A stretch of DNA of 5,785 nucleotides from Sulfuricella sp. (GTDB lineage: Bacteria > Pseudomonadota > Gammaproteobacteria > Burkholderiales > Sulfuricellaceae), in NCBI GenBank assembly GCA_030696235.1, contig JAUYSN010000106.1, positions 1-5,785 on the forward strand. The letters are read 5' to 3'. Below the pieces are notes generated by a model that saw only the letters and a program-made list of their open reading frames with translations, had not been told where the DNA came from and did not search any database. A program made the position numbers and the translations under genes. Below, one piece after another: positions 1-5,785 of the stretch (positions within the stretch are counted from its first letter, which is position 1; each line of letters starts with the position of its first letter).

Positions 1-866
1 CAATGGCGCAGCCTCTCCCCGGCGGAGAGGCGGCTGTGCAGACTGACCTGGCAGGTATCCGGAAAGCGGGCGCGAAACCGCGACTCCAGTTGCGGCGTGA
101 GGTTGATTTCCGGCACTAACACCAGAGCTTGCCCGCCTTGCCGCAAAATTTGTTCTATGGCCCGCAAATAGACCTCTGTTTTGCCGCTACCGGTAATGCC
201 GTACAGCAGCCAGACTTGAAATTGGTCCTGGCTGGAAAGAATGGCGGCGACCGCTTGTTCCTGTGGTGGTGTCAGCGGCGGCAGCTCGTTTGTATTGACC
301 GGTGTGGGTGCAGGCTCGGCAATATCATCGCTTTCTGCCACCCATCCCTGCGCGATAAATTCCTTGATGGCATGCAAGGCGCTCGGGGAAAGCGCGGCAA
401 TGTCGCTACGCGCAAGCGCCCCAGCTTGTTTCAGGGTATGCAGCAGCTTGCGCTTGACGATAGCGCGGGCGGGCAAGGCATCGGTTTCGAGGGCGAACCC
501 CGTTTCTGTCAGCCGGTAGCTAGTTGGCTTGGCGCGTGCTATCGGCTTGGCCTGGCGCAGAGGAACGGGCAGGGCGTTGAGCATGACTTCGCCCAAAGGG
601 TGGTGGTAGTAATCGGCGCAGAAGCGCAGGAGCCGGAATATTTCTTCGGAAAGGGGGGGCGTATCGCGGAAGACCTGAAGCACCGGTTTGATGCGCCCCG
701 GCGACAGGTCGGAATGGTCGGCAATTTCGGCGACCACGCCGACCATCTGGCGCCGGCCAAACGAAACCAGAACCCGGTCGCCGATGGCGATCTCGCCCTG
801 ATCCGCTGCGGAGTAGTCAAACAGGGTGTCGAGCGGGACATCCAGGGCGACACGAAGAATCTTCAT
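1..866 (-). CDS. priA: Primosomal protein N' (PriA), replication restart helicase, N-terminal 288 residues, cut by the left window edge
   Basis: PriA is a 3'-5' superfamily 2 DNA helicase that recognises stalled or repaired forks and starts reloading of the replicative helicase. The reading frame was translated by hand from the ATG at 866-864 and stays open to the edge. It begins MKILRVALDVPLDTLFDY, the usual opening of the PriA 3'-DNA-binding domain. Residues about 1-105 form that domain and include the family stretch CADYYHHPLGEV (83-94). A winged-helix-like segment follows (about 115-180), then a proline-rich linker (about 185-201). The first helicase lobe carries Walker A GITGSGKT (223-230, lysine 229) and motif Ia VPEINLTPQ (251-259). 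Full PriA is about 730 residues, so about 60% is missing, including the DEAH box and the zinc-binding cysteines. No Shine-Dalgarno precedes the ATG. No in-frame start was noticed between the hemE stop and this ATG, and the homology begins here. It lies 25 bases after hemE on the same strand and is probably cotranscribed. Identity is secure. Confidence 0.95.
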   Translation of the reverse strand, partial: MKILRVALDVPLDTLFDYSAADQGEIAIGDRVLVSFGRRQMVGVVAEIADHSDLSPGRIKPVLQVFRDTPPLSEEIFRLLRFCADYYHHPLGEVMLNALPVPLRQAKPIARAKPTSYRLTETGFALETDALPARAIVKRKLLHTLKQAGALARSDIAALSPSALHAIKEFIAQGWVAESDDIAEPAPTPVNTNELPPLTPPQEQAVAAILSSQDQFQVWLLYGITGSGKTEVYLRAIEQILRQGGQALVLVPEINLTPQLESRFRARFPDTCQVSLHSRLSAGERLRH

Positions 867-891
867 GCCAGATGCGGCATTTTTTGGGTGG
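867..891 (-). other. hemE-priA gap with a five-codon ORF ending on the priA start
   Basis: On the minus strand this 25-base gap contains no purine-rich Shine-Dalgarno ahead of priA. It does contain ATG CCG CAT CTG GCA TGA at 880-863 (MPHLA), whose stop overlaps the priA ATG as ATGA. The 5-base arms ATGCC and GGCAT (880-876 and 869-865) form a small inverted repeat with a 6-base spacer that takes in the AT of the priA start codon. The overlap could couple priA translation to a ribosome already on the mRNA, but the mini-ORF also lacks a Shine-Dalgarno. Both patterns are short enough to arise by chance. The structure is seen directly; any function is conjecture. Confidence 0.25.
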
Positions 892-1959
892 CTACTCGTG
901 GTAGGGCTTGCTCAGTTCGTGCACCGCCTCGACCATGGCGGCGGCATTCTCCGGATTGGTGAACTGCGAAATGCCATGTCCCAGGTTGAACACGTGGCCG
1001 CTGCCCTTGCCGTAGCTGTGCAGGACTTTGCCCACTTCGGCGCGGATGGCGTCGGGGTTGCTGAACAATACCGCCGGGTCGAGGTTGCCTTGCAGCGCAA
1101 CCTTGTCGCCGACGCGGGCGCGCGCCTGGCCGATGTCGATGGCCCAGTCCAGCCCGACTGCGTTGCAGCCGATGGCGGCGATGCTTTCCAGCCACAGCCC
1201 GCCGCCCTTGGTGAAGATGATGTTGGGGATGGTGGCGCCGTTATGTTCGCGGATCAGTCCGCTGACGATCTGCTCCATGTAGGGCAGGGAAAACTCGTGG
1301 TAGGCGGCGTGGGACAGTGCTCCGCCCCAGGAGTCGAAAATCATCACCGCCTGGGCGCCGGCTTCGATCTGCGCATTCAGATAGCTGGTCACGGCGCGGG
1401 CGTTGATATCGAGGATGTGGTGCAGCAGTTCCGGGCGCTGGTAGAGCATGGTCTTGACCAGGGAGAAATCCGAGCTGCTGCCGCCTTCGACCATGTAGCA
1501 GGCCAGCGTGAACGGGCTGCCGGCAAAGCCGATCAGCGGCACTTCGTTGTTGAGCGTCTTGCGGATCTGGCTTACGGCGTCCATCACATAGCGCAGGTGC
1601 ACATTGGGGTCGGGTACGGCCAAGTCGCGGATTTCCCATTCGTCGCGCAGCGGGCGCTCGAATTTCGGCCCCTCGCCGGTGCTAAAATACAGCCCCAGAC
1701 CCATGGCATCGGGAATGGTGAGAATGTCGGAGAACAGGATGGCGGCATCGAGCGGGAAGCGCGCCAGCGGCTGCATGGTGACTTCGGTGGCGAGGTCGGG
1801 GTTCTTGCACAGCGCCATGAAATCGCCCGCCCTGCTGCGGGTCTGGTTGTATTCCGGCAGGTAGCGGCCGGCTTGGCGCATCATCCACACCGGGGTGTAT
1901 TCGGTCGGCTGGCGCAGCAGGGCGCGCAGGAAGGTGTCGTTTTTTGGTTTGCTGTGCAT
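892..1959 (-). CDS. hemE: Uroporphyrinogen decarboxylase (HemE), complete, 355 aa
   Basis: This cytoplasmic, cofactor-free enzyme removes the four acetate carboxyls of uroporphyrinogen III to give coproporphyrinogen III in heme biosynthesis. At 355 residues it matches the family length of about 350-355. Signature 1 is [15 protein letters not shown] (23-37), with the substrate-binding arginines R28 and R32. The essential aspartate is D78 in LFSDIL. Signature 2 is [17 protein letters not shown] (144-160), with Y155. S210 (FDSWGG) and H328 (FNLGHGI) complete the pocket as known for the family; residue roles are inferred from alignment to the known enzymes from memory. All key residues are present. 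The start is the ATG at 1959-1957, with a weak AAGGG Shine-Dalgarno nine bases upstream; the first conserved residues follow within ten codons. The stop is TAG. It lies 55 bases after gltD and 25 before priA on the same strand. Glutamate made by the upstream enzyme is the precursor of tetrapyrroles in C5-pathway bacteria, a plausible but unproven link. Confidence 0.98.
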   Translation of the reverse strand: MHSKPKNDTFLRALLRQPTEYTPVWMMRQAGRYLPEYNQTRSRAGDFMALCKNPDLATEVTMQPLARFPLDAAILFSDILTIPDAMGLGLYFSTGEGPKFERPLRDEWEIRDLAVPDPNVHLRYVMDAVSQIRKTLNNEVPLIGFAGSPFTLACYMVEGGSSSDFSLVKTMLYQRPELLHHILDINARAVTSYLNAQIEAGAQAVMIFDSWGGALSHAAYHEFSLPYMEQIVSGLIREHNGATIPNIIFTKGGGLWLESIAAIGCNAVGLDWAIDIGQARARVGDKVALQGNLDPAVLFSNPDAIRAEVGKVLHSYGKGSGHVFNLGHGISQFTNPENAAAMVEAVHELSKPYHE

Positions 1960-1968
1960 TTTTTATAA

Positions 1969-1973
1969 CCCTT
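1969..1973 (-). promoter_or_regulatory. Weak ribosome binding site of hemE
   Basis: The minus strand reads AAGGG followed by nine A/T-rich bases (TTATAAAAA) and the hemE ATG. The match to the anti-Shine-Dalgarno is partial, but the spacing is workable and the A/T-rich spacer favours an open start. The AAGGG lies at the outer end of the REP-like element described at 1982-2007, so it may have been supplied by that repeat. Confidence 0.5.
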
Positions 1974-1981
1974 GTCCCCAG

Positions 1982-2007
1982 CCCCTCTCCCGCAAGCGGG
2001 CGAGGGG
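1982..2007. repeat. REP-like palindrome between gltD and hemE
   Basis: The arms CCCCTCTCCCGC (1982-1993) and GCGGGCGAGGGG (1996-2007) pair at 11 of 12 positions around an AA centre; the only mismatch is T1988 against C2001. Together with the pyrimidine-rich flank at 1969-1981 it resembles, from memory, the dispersed repetitive extragenic palindromes of many beta- and gammaproteobacteria, in which GGGAGAGGGG is the usual right arm. On the minus strand RNA it would form a strong hairpin starting 7 bases after the gltD stop. No U-tract follows the stem in either direction, so it is not a canonical intrinsic terminator. It may instead protect the gltD 3' end or lower readthrough into hemE. Only one copy is in this window, so its dispersed nature cannot be shown here. 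Confidence 0.65.
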
Positions 2008-2014
2008 GGTAAAA

Positions 2015-3442
2015 TTACCGGGGCAAATCGGAAAATCCCGTCAAATATTCATCGACCGCACGCGCAGCCTGGCGGCCTTCGCGTATCGCCCACACCACCA
2101 ATGACTGGCCGCGGCGCATATCGCCGGCAGCGAATACCTTGTCCACCGAGGTTTTGTAGCAGCCCGCACCATCCGTCGCGGCCTTGGCGTTGCCGCGGCC
2201 GTCCTTTTCCACGCCGAAGGCTTCCAGAACCTTTTGCACCGGGCTGACGAAGCCCATCGCCAGCAGCACCAGATCGGCCCTTATCTCGAATTCGCTACCG
2301 GGTATTTCGAGCAGCTTGCCGGCATTCCATTCCACACGCACGCAGCTCAGCTTTTCGACCTTGTCGTTGGCACCGAGGAATGCCTTGGTCGTGACCGACC
2401 AGTCGCGCACGCAGCCTTCTTCCTGCGAGCTGGAAGTGCGCAGCTTGAGCGGCCAGTTGGGCCAGGTCAGCGCCTTGTCTTCCTGTTCTGCCGGACGTGG
2501 CATCACTTCGATCTGGGTTACCGAGGCGGCTCCCTGACGGTTTGAGGTGCCGACACAGTCGGATCCGGTATCCCCGCCGCCGATCACCACGACATGTTTG
2601 CCGGTGGCCAATATCTGTTGAGGCAGCACATCGCCGGCAACCACCTTGTTCTGCTGCGGCAGGAATTCCATGGCGAAATGCACTCCCGACAGTTCCCGTC
2701 CGGGCACCGGCAAATCGCGGGCTTGTTCGGCGCCGCCGGTCAAAACCACGGCGTCGAACTCGTCCTTCAGTTTTTGAGCCGGCTCGTCCTCGCCAACCTG
2801 TTGATTGACGCGGAATTCCACACCCTCTGCGCGCATCTGTTCGATGCGGCGGTCGATGTGCGATTTCTCGAATTTGAAATCGGGGATGCCATAACGCAAC
2901 AGTCCGCCGATGCGGTCGTTCTTTTCGAACACCACCACGTCATGTCCGGCACGCGCCAGTTGCTGCGCGCAGGCCAGACCGGCGGGGCCGGAGCCGACTA
3001 TCGCGACCTTCTTGCCGGTCTTTTTCCTTGCCGGCAGCGGCACGACCCAGCCCTGCTCCCATCCCTTGTCGATAATCGCGTGCTCGATGGACTTGATGCC
3101 CACCGGATCATCGTTGATGTTCAGCGTGCACGCGGCCTCGCAGGGTGCGGGGCAAACGCGGCCGGTGAATTCGGGAAAATTGTTGGTGGAATGCAGCACG
3201 TCCAGCGCCCTTTTCCAGTCGCCCCGGTACACCAGGTCATTCCAGTCCGGAATGATATTGTTGATAGGGCAGCCGCTGGTGCAGAAAGGGATGCCGCAGT
3301 CCATGCAGCGCGCGCCCTGTATGGCGGCTTGTTCGTCGGTCAGGTGCTGCACGAATTCGCGGTAGTTTTTCAGGCGCTCCGCGACCGGAAGGTTCGCCTC
3401 GTTCAGGCGGCGAAATTCCATGAATCCGGTAGGCTTGCCCAT
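2015..3442 (-). CDS. gltD: Glutamate synthase [NAD(P)H] small subunit (GltD), complete, 475 aa
   Basis: GltD is the beta subunit of bacterial glutamate synthase. It oxidises NAD(P)H on FAD and passes electrons through iron-sulfur clusters to the FMN of GltB in the cytoplasm. The N-terminal cluster domain (about 1-125) has C46, C49, C54 and C58 (CxxCxxxxCxxxC) and C97, C101 and C105 in [11 protein letters not shown]. The FAD-binding Rossmann motif is [10 protein letters not shown] (146-155), followed by E173 and GGLLRYGIP (179-187). The NAD(P)H-binding fold has [12 protein letters not shown] (284-295). The C-terminal FAD contact is [15 protein letters not shown] (436-450). The CX3CX3C spacing and the stretch [15 protein letters not shown] (330-344) match the subtype shared with many bacteria and with eukaryotic GOGAT, not the E. 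coli type with CX5CX3C. NADPH versus NADH preference cannot be read from the sequence. The start at 3442 is fixed by a strong Shine-Dalgarno and by abutting the gltB stop. Length is as usual for the family (about 470-485), with no defects seen. Confidence 0.98.
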   Translation of the reverse strand: MGKPTGFMEFRRLNEANLPVAERLKNYREFVQHLTDEQAAIQGARCMDCGIPFCTSGCPINNIIPDWNDLVYRGDWKRALDVLHSTNNFPEFTGRVCPAPCEAACTLNINDDPVGIKSIEHAIIDKGWEQGWVVPLPARKKTGKKVAIVGSGPAGLACAQQLARAGHDVVVFEKNDRIGGLLRYGIPDFKFEKSHIDRRIEQMRAEGVEFRVNQQVGEDEPAQKLKDEFDAVVLTGGAEQARDLPVPGRELSGVHFAMEFLPQQNKVVAGDVLPQQILATGKHVVVIGGGDTGSDCVGTSNRQGAASVTQIEVMPRPAEQEDKALTWPNWPLKLRTSSSQEEGCVRDWSVTTKAFLGANDKVEKLSCVRVEWNAGKLLEIPGSEFEIRADLVLLAMGFVSPVQKVLEAFGVEKDGRGNAKAATDGAGCYKTSVDKVFAAGDMRRGQSLVVWAIREGRQAARAVDEYLTGFSDLPR

Positions 3443-5785
3443 TTATGCAACCTCCTTTAGCCTGGCCCGCTGCGTTGCGATTTCCTGCAAGGCGCGGCGA
3501 TATTCGGTTGGCATTACCTTGACGAACTTCGGCAGATAGCGCGCCCAGTTATCCAGAATTTCCTTCGCGCGCGTGCTGCCGGTGTAGCGCAGGTGCTTTT
3601 CGATCTTTCCGCGCAGCGCCGCTTCGTCGGCTTTGCCCAGGTGATTGAAGTGCACCCGGATCTGCGCTTCCCCGGCACCGGTTTCGCTGGCGGCCGCTTC
3701 TTCGGCTATCGGCTCCAGCTGTACCATGGACAAATTGCAGCGGCGCTCGAAGCTGCCGTCTTCATCCAGCACGTAAGCCACGCCGCCCGACATGCCCGCT
3801 GCAAAATTGCGTCCGGTCTGACCCAGCACGATCACCATGCCGCCGGTCATGTATTCGCAGCCGTGGTCGCCCAGACCTTCCACCACCGCGACGGCCCCCG
3901 AATTGCGCACCGCGAACCGCTCGCCCGCCACGCCGCGGAAATAGCATTCGCCACTGGTCGCCCCGTACAGCACGGTGTTGCCGACGATGATGTTTTCTTC
4001 CGCCACGATCTTGCATTCCCTGGGCGGCATCACCACGATGCGCCCGCCGCACAAGCCCTTGCCGACATAGTCGTTGCCTTCGCCGGACAGCTCGAAGGTG
4101 ACGCCATGGGCGAGGAAGGCGCCGAAGCTCTGCCCTGCCGTGCCAGTCAGCTTCACCGTGATGGTGTCGTCCGGCAGCCCGGTATGACCGTAGCGTTTCG
4201 CCACCTCGTGCGACAGCATGGCACCGGCGGTGCGGTTGACGTTGCCGATGGCGCTGGTTATCACCACCGGCTGCCGGGTCTCCAGAGCGGCCCTGGCCTG
4301 TGCGATGAGCTGATGATCCAGCGCCTTGTCCAGGCCGTGATCCTGCGTCTCGGCATGGCGGCGCGCCACGCTGGGCGGCATGGCGGGCTGATGGAATACC
4401 CTGGAGAAGTCCAGTCCCCTGGCTTTCCAGTGCGCGATGCCCTGCTTCATGTCGAGCAGATCGCTGCGCCCGATCAGGTCATCGAAGCTGCGGATGCCCA
4501 TCTGCGCCATGATTTCGCGCGCTTCCTCGGCGACGAAGAAGAAGTAGTTCACCACATGCTCGGGCTGGCCGGTGAATTTCCTGCGCAGCACGGGGTCTTG
4601 TGTCGCCACGCCTACCGGGCAGGTATTCAGGTGGCACTTGCGCATCATGATGCAGCCTTCCACCACCAGCGGCGCAGTGGCGAAGCCGAATTCGTCCGCG
4701 CCCAGCAGGGCGCCGATCAGCACGTCGCGCCCGGTCTTGAGCTGGCCGTCCACCTGCAAGGCAACGCGTCCGCGCAACTGGTTCAGCACCAGGGTCTGCT
4801 GGGTTTCCGCCAGGCCGAGTTCCCACGGCGTGCCGGCATGCTTGATGGAAGATAGCGGCGATGCGCCGGTGCCGCCATCGTAGCCGGCCACCACGATGTG
4901 GTCCGCCTTGGCTTTGGATACGCCGGCTGCCACCGTGCCCACGCCCACTTCGGAGACCAGCTTGACCGAGATGGACGCGGTGGGATTGGCATTTTTCAGG
5001 TCATGGATCAGTTGCGCGAGATCTTCAATCGAGTAAATATCGTGGTGCGGCGGCGGAGAAATCAGGCCCACACCGGGTACCGAGAAGCGCAACTGGGCGA
5101 TATATTCGGAGACCTTATGGCCGGGCAGCTGACCGCCCTCGCCGGGCTTGGCACCCTGCGCCATCTTGATCTGGATCTGGTCGGCGCTGGACAGGTATTC
5201 CGCCGTCACGCCGAAGCGGCCGGATGCCACCTGCTTGATCCGGGAGCGCAGCGAATCGCCTTCCTTCATCACCAGATCGCGCTCGATGCGGCCCTTGCCG
5301 ATAATCTCGGAGAGCTTTTCTCCGCCCTTCACTGCCTTGAAGCGAGCGGCGTCTTCGCCACCTTCACCGGTATTGGATTTGCCACCGATGCGGTTCATCG
5401 CGATGGCCAGCGTGGTATGCGCCTCGGTGGAAATGGAGCCGAGCGACATCGCGCCGGTGACGAAACGCTTGACGATGTCTTTCGCCGGTTCGACTTCATC
5501 CAGCGGCACCGGCGCGCCCGCCGGCCTGATCTCGAACAGCCCGCGCAAGGTTTTCAGATGCTCGCTCTGGTCGTTGATCAGCTTGGCATATTCCTTGTAA
5601 GTCTGAGAATTGTTGGAGCGCGTGGCGTGTTGCAGTTTGGCGATGACATCCGGCGTCCACATGTGGGCTTCGCCGCGCACTCGGTAAGCGTATTCGCCGC
5701 CCGCTTCCAGTGCGTTGGACAGCACCGGATCGTCGCCGAATGCCGACTGATGGGTGCGCACGGTTTCTTCGGCGATTTCGTGCAG
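3443..5785 (-). CDS. gltB: Glutamate synthase large subunit (GltB), C-terminal 780 residues, cut by the right window edge
   Basis: GltB is the alpha subunit of glutamate synthase. Its N-terminal glutaminase domain releases ammonia, which tunnels to the FMN site where 2-oxoglutarate is reductively aminated to glutamate. Only the synthase half is visible; families run to about 1,500 residues, so about half lies beyond the edge, including the catalytic N-terminal cysteine. The frame is open through position 5785, so the GTG at 5761-5759 is an internal valine, not a start. In visible-fragment numbering: GAMSLGSIS (111-119); the FMN-site stretch [11 protein letters not shown] (134-144); [13 protein letters not shown] (213-225); [14 protein letters not shown] (243-256); a second FMN stretch [11 protein letters not shown] (300-310); and the 3Fe-4S cysteines C378, C384 and C389 (CX5CX4C in [15 protein letters not shown]). 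The GXGXG right-handed beta-helix domain covers about 535-680. The stop TAA abuts the gltD ATG. No frameshift or missing key residue was found. Confidence 0.98.
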   Translation of the reverse strand: MHEIAEETVRTHQSAFGDDPVLSNALEAGGEYAYRVRGEAHMWTPDVIAKLQHATRSNNSQTYKEYAKLINDQSEHLKTLRGLFEIRPAGAPVPLDEVEPAKDIVKRFVTGAMSLGSISTEAHTTLAIAMNRIGGKSNTGEGGEDAARFKAVKGGEKLSEIIGKGRIERDLVMKEGDSLRSRIKQVASGRFGVTAEYLSSADQIQIKMAQGAKPGEGGQLPGHKVSEYIAQLRFSVPGVGLISPPPHHDIYSIEDLAQLIHDLKNANPTASISVKLVSEVGVGTVAAGVSKAKADHIVVAGYDGGTGASPLSSIKHAGTPWELGLAETQQTLVLNQLRGRVALQVDGQLKTGRDVLIGALLGADEFGFATAPLVVEGCIMMRKCHLNTCPVGVATQDPVLRRKFTGQPEHVVNYFFFVAEEAREIMAQMGIRSFDDLIGRSDLLDMKQGIAHWKARGLDFSRVFHQPAMPPSVARRHAETQDHGLDKALDHQLIAQARAALETRQPVVITSAIGNVNRTAGAMLSHEVAKRYGHTGLPDDTITVKLTGTAGQSFGAFLAHGVTFELSGEGNDYVGKGLCGGRIVVMPPRECKIVAEENIIVGNTVLYGATSGECYFRGVAGERFAVRNSGAVAVVEGLGDHGCEYMTGGMVIVLGQTGRNFAAGMSGGVAYVLDEDGSFERRCNLSMVQLEPIAEEAAASETGAGEAQIRVHFNHLGKADEAALRGKIEKHLRYTGSTRAKEILDNWARYLPKFVKVMPTEYRRALQEIATQRARLKEVA
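3450..3458 (-). promoter_or_regulatory. Strong ribosome binding site of gltD, inside the end of gltB
   Basis: The minus strand reads AAAGGAGGT, an almost perfect anti-Shine-Dalgarno complement. Its GGAGG core lies eight bases before the gltD ATG. It is embedded in the gltB codons for L-K-E-V just before A-stop, so the last residues of GltB and the initiation signal of gltD share sequence. It decides the gltD start (M1 rather than M8). Together with the zero-base junction it suggests translational coupling for matched production of the two subunits. Confidence 0.9.

Noticed and set aside
129..962. Plus-strand open frame of 277 codons opposite priA and the hemE end
   Set aside because: It runs antisense through conserved PriA motifs, including Walker A, and across the gene boundary. 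Composition is typical of an antisense shadow.
863..1195. 110-codon minus-strand frame ending at the priA start
   Set aside because: It lies in another frame of the hemE 3' end and is arginine- and proline-rich without a domain. Only its last five codons are noted, as a possible leader ORF.
826..1968. Plus-strand open frame of 380 codons opposite hemE
   Set aside because: It is antisense to a full-length, intact hemE with all active-site residues. No family resemblance or supporting ribosome binding site was seen.
1982..2007. Intrinsic terminator of gltBD
   Set aside because: The stem is strong, but no run of U follows it in either direction; on the minus strand it is followed by CTGGGGACAAGGG. 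Kept as a REP-like repeat instead.
2594..3460. Plus-strand open frame of 288 codons opposite gltD
   Set aside because: A shadow of gltD on the opposite strand, with no domain features.
3593..4855. Long plus-strand open frame of 420 codons opposite gltB
   Set aside because: It lies wholly antisense to conserved gltB sequence. Its translation is rich in H, A, G and R, with no recognisable domain. Such frames are expected opposite GC-rich genes because of codon bias.
5759..5761. GTG as a possible start of a separate 772-residue protein
   Set aside because: The frame stays open upstream to the window edge (LHEIAEET). The protein is plainly the middle of GltB, so this is an internal valine codon.

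Overview
The window holds four genes, all read on the minus strand, so transcription runs from the right edge to the left edge in the order gltB - gltD - hemE - priA. The two outer genes are cut by the window edges. The base composition is GC-rich (about 60% by eye). The protein sequences look like a betaproteobacterium, perhaps of the Nitrosomonadales/Gallionellaceae/Methylophilaceae kind. That placement comes from the flavour of the proteins and the gene order, not from a search.

Region by region, in transcription order. Positions 5785-3443 are the last 780 residues of the glutamate synthase large subunit (GltB): the FMN/3Fe-4S synthase domain and the C-terminal GXGXG beta-helix; the glutaminase domain lies beyond the right edge. 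Positions 3442-2015 are the complete small subunit (GltD), whose ATG directly abuts the gltB stop (TAAATG) and is served by a near-perfect Shine-Dalgarno inside the last gltB codons. Positions 2014-1960 are a 55-base gap carrying a REP-like palindrome. Positions 1959-892 are complete uroporphyrinogen decarboxylase (HemE). Positions 891-867 are a 25-base gap with no visible Shine-Dalgarno. Positions 866-1 are the first 288 residues of the primosomal helicase PriA, up to just beyond helicase motif Ia.

Functionally, GltB and GltD form the NAD(P)H-dependent glutamate synthase that makes two glutamates from glutamine and 2-oxoglutarate. HemE carries out the last step common to heme and other coproporphyrinogen-derived tetrapyrroles; in bacteria with the C5 pathway that chain starts from glutamate. 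PriA restarts stalled replication forks and has no evident metabolic link. Close spacing and shared direction suggest one operon or two overlapping transcription units. No promoter and no canonical intrinsic terminator is visible, and no gap exceeds 55 bases.

This is an ordinary core-metabolism and housekeeping region. I see no mobile element, CRISPR array, RNA gene or undescribed system. The points worth a second look are small: the REP-like element and its possible contribution of hemE's ribosome binding site, the Shine-Dalgarno-less priA start with an overlapping five-codon ORF, and the GltD subtype.
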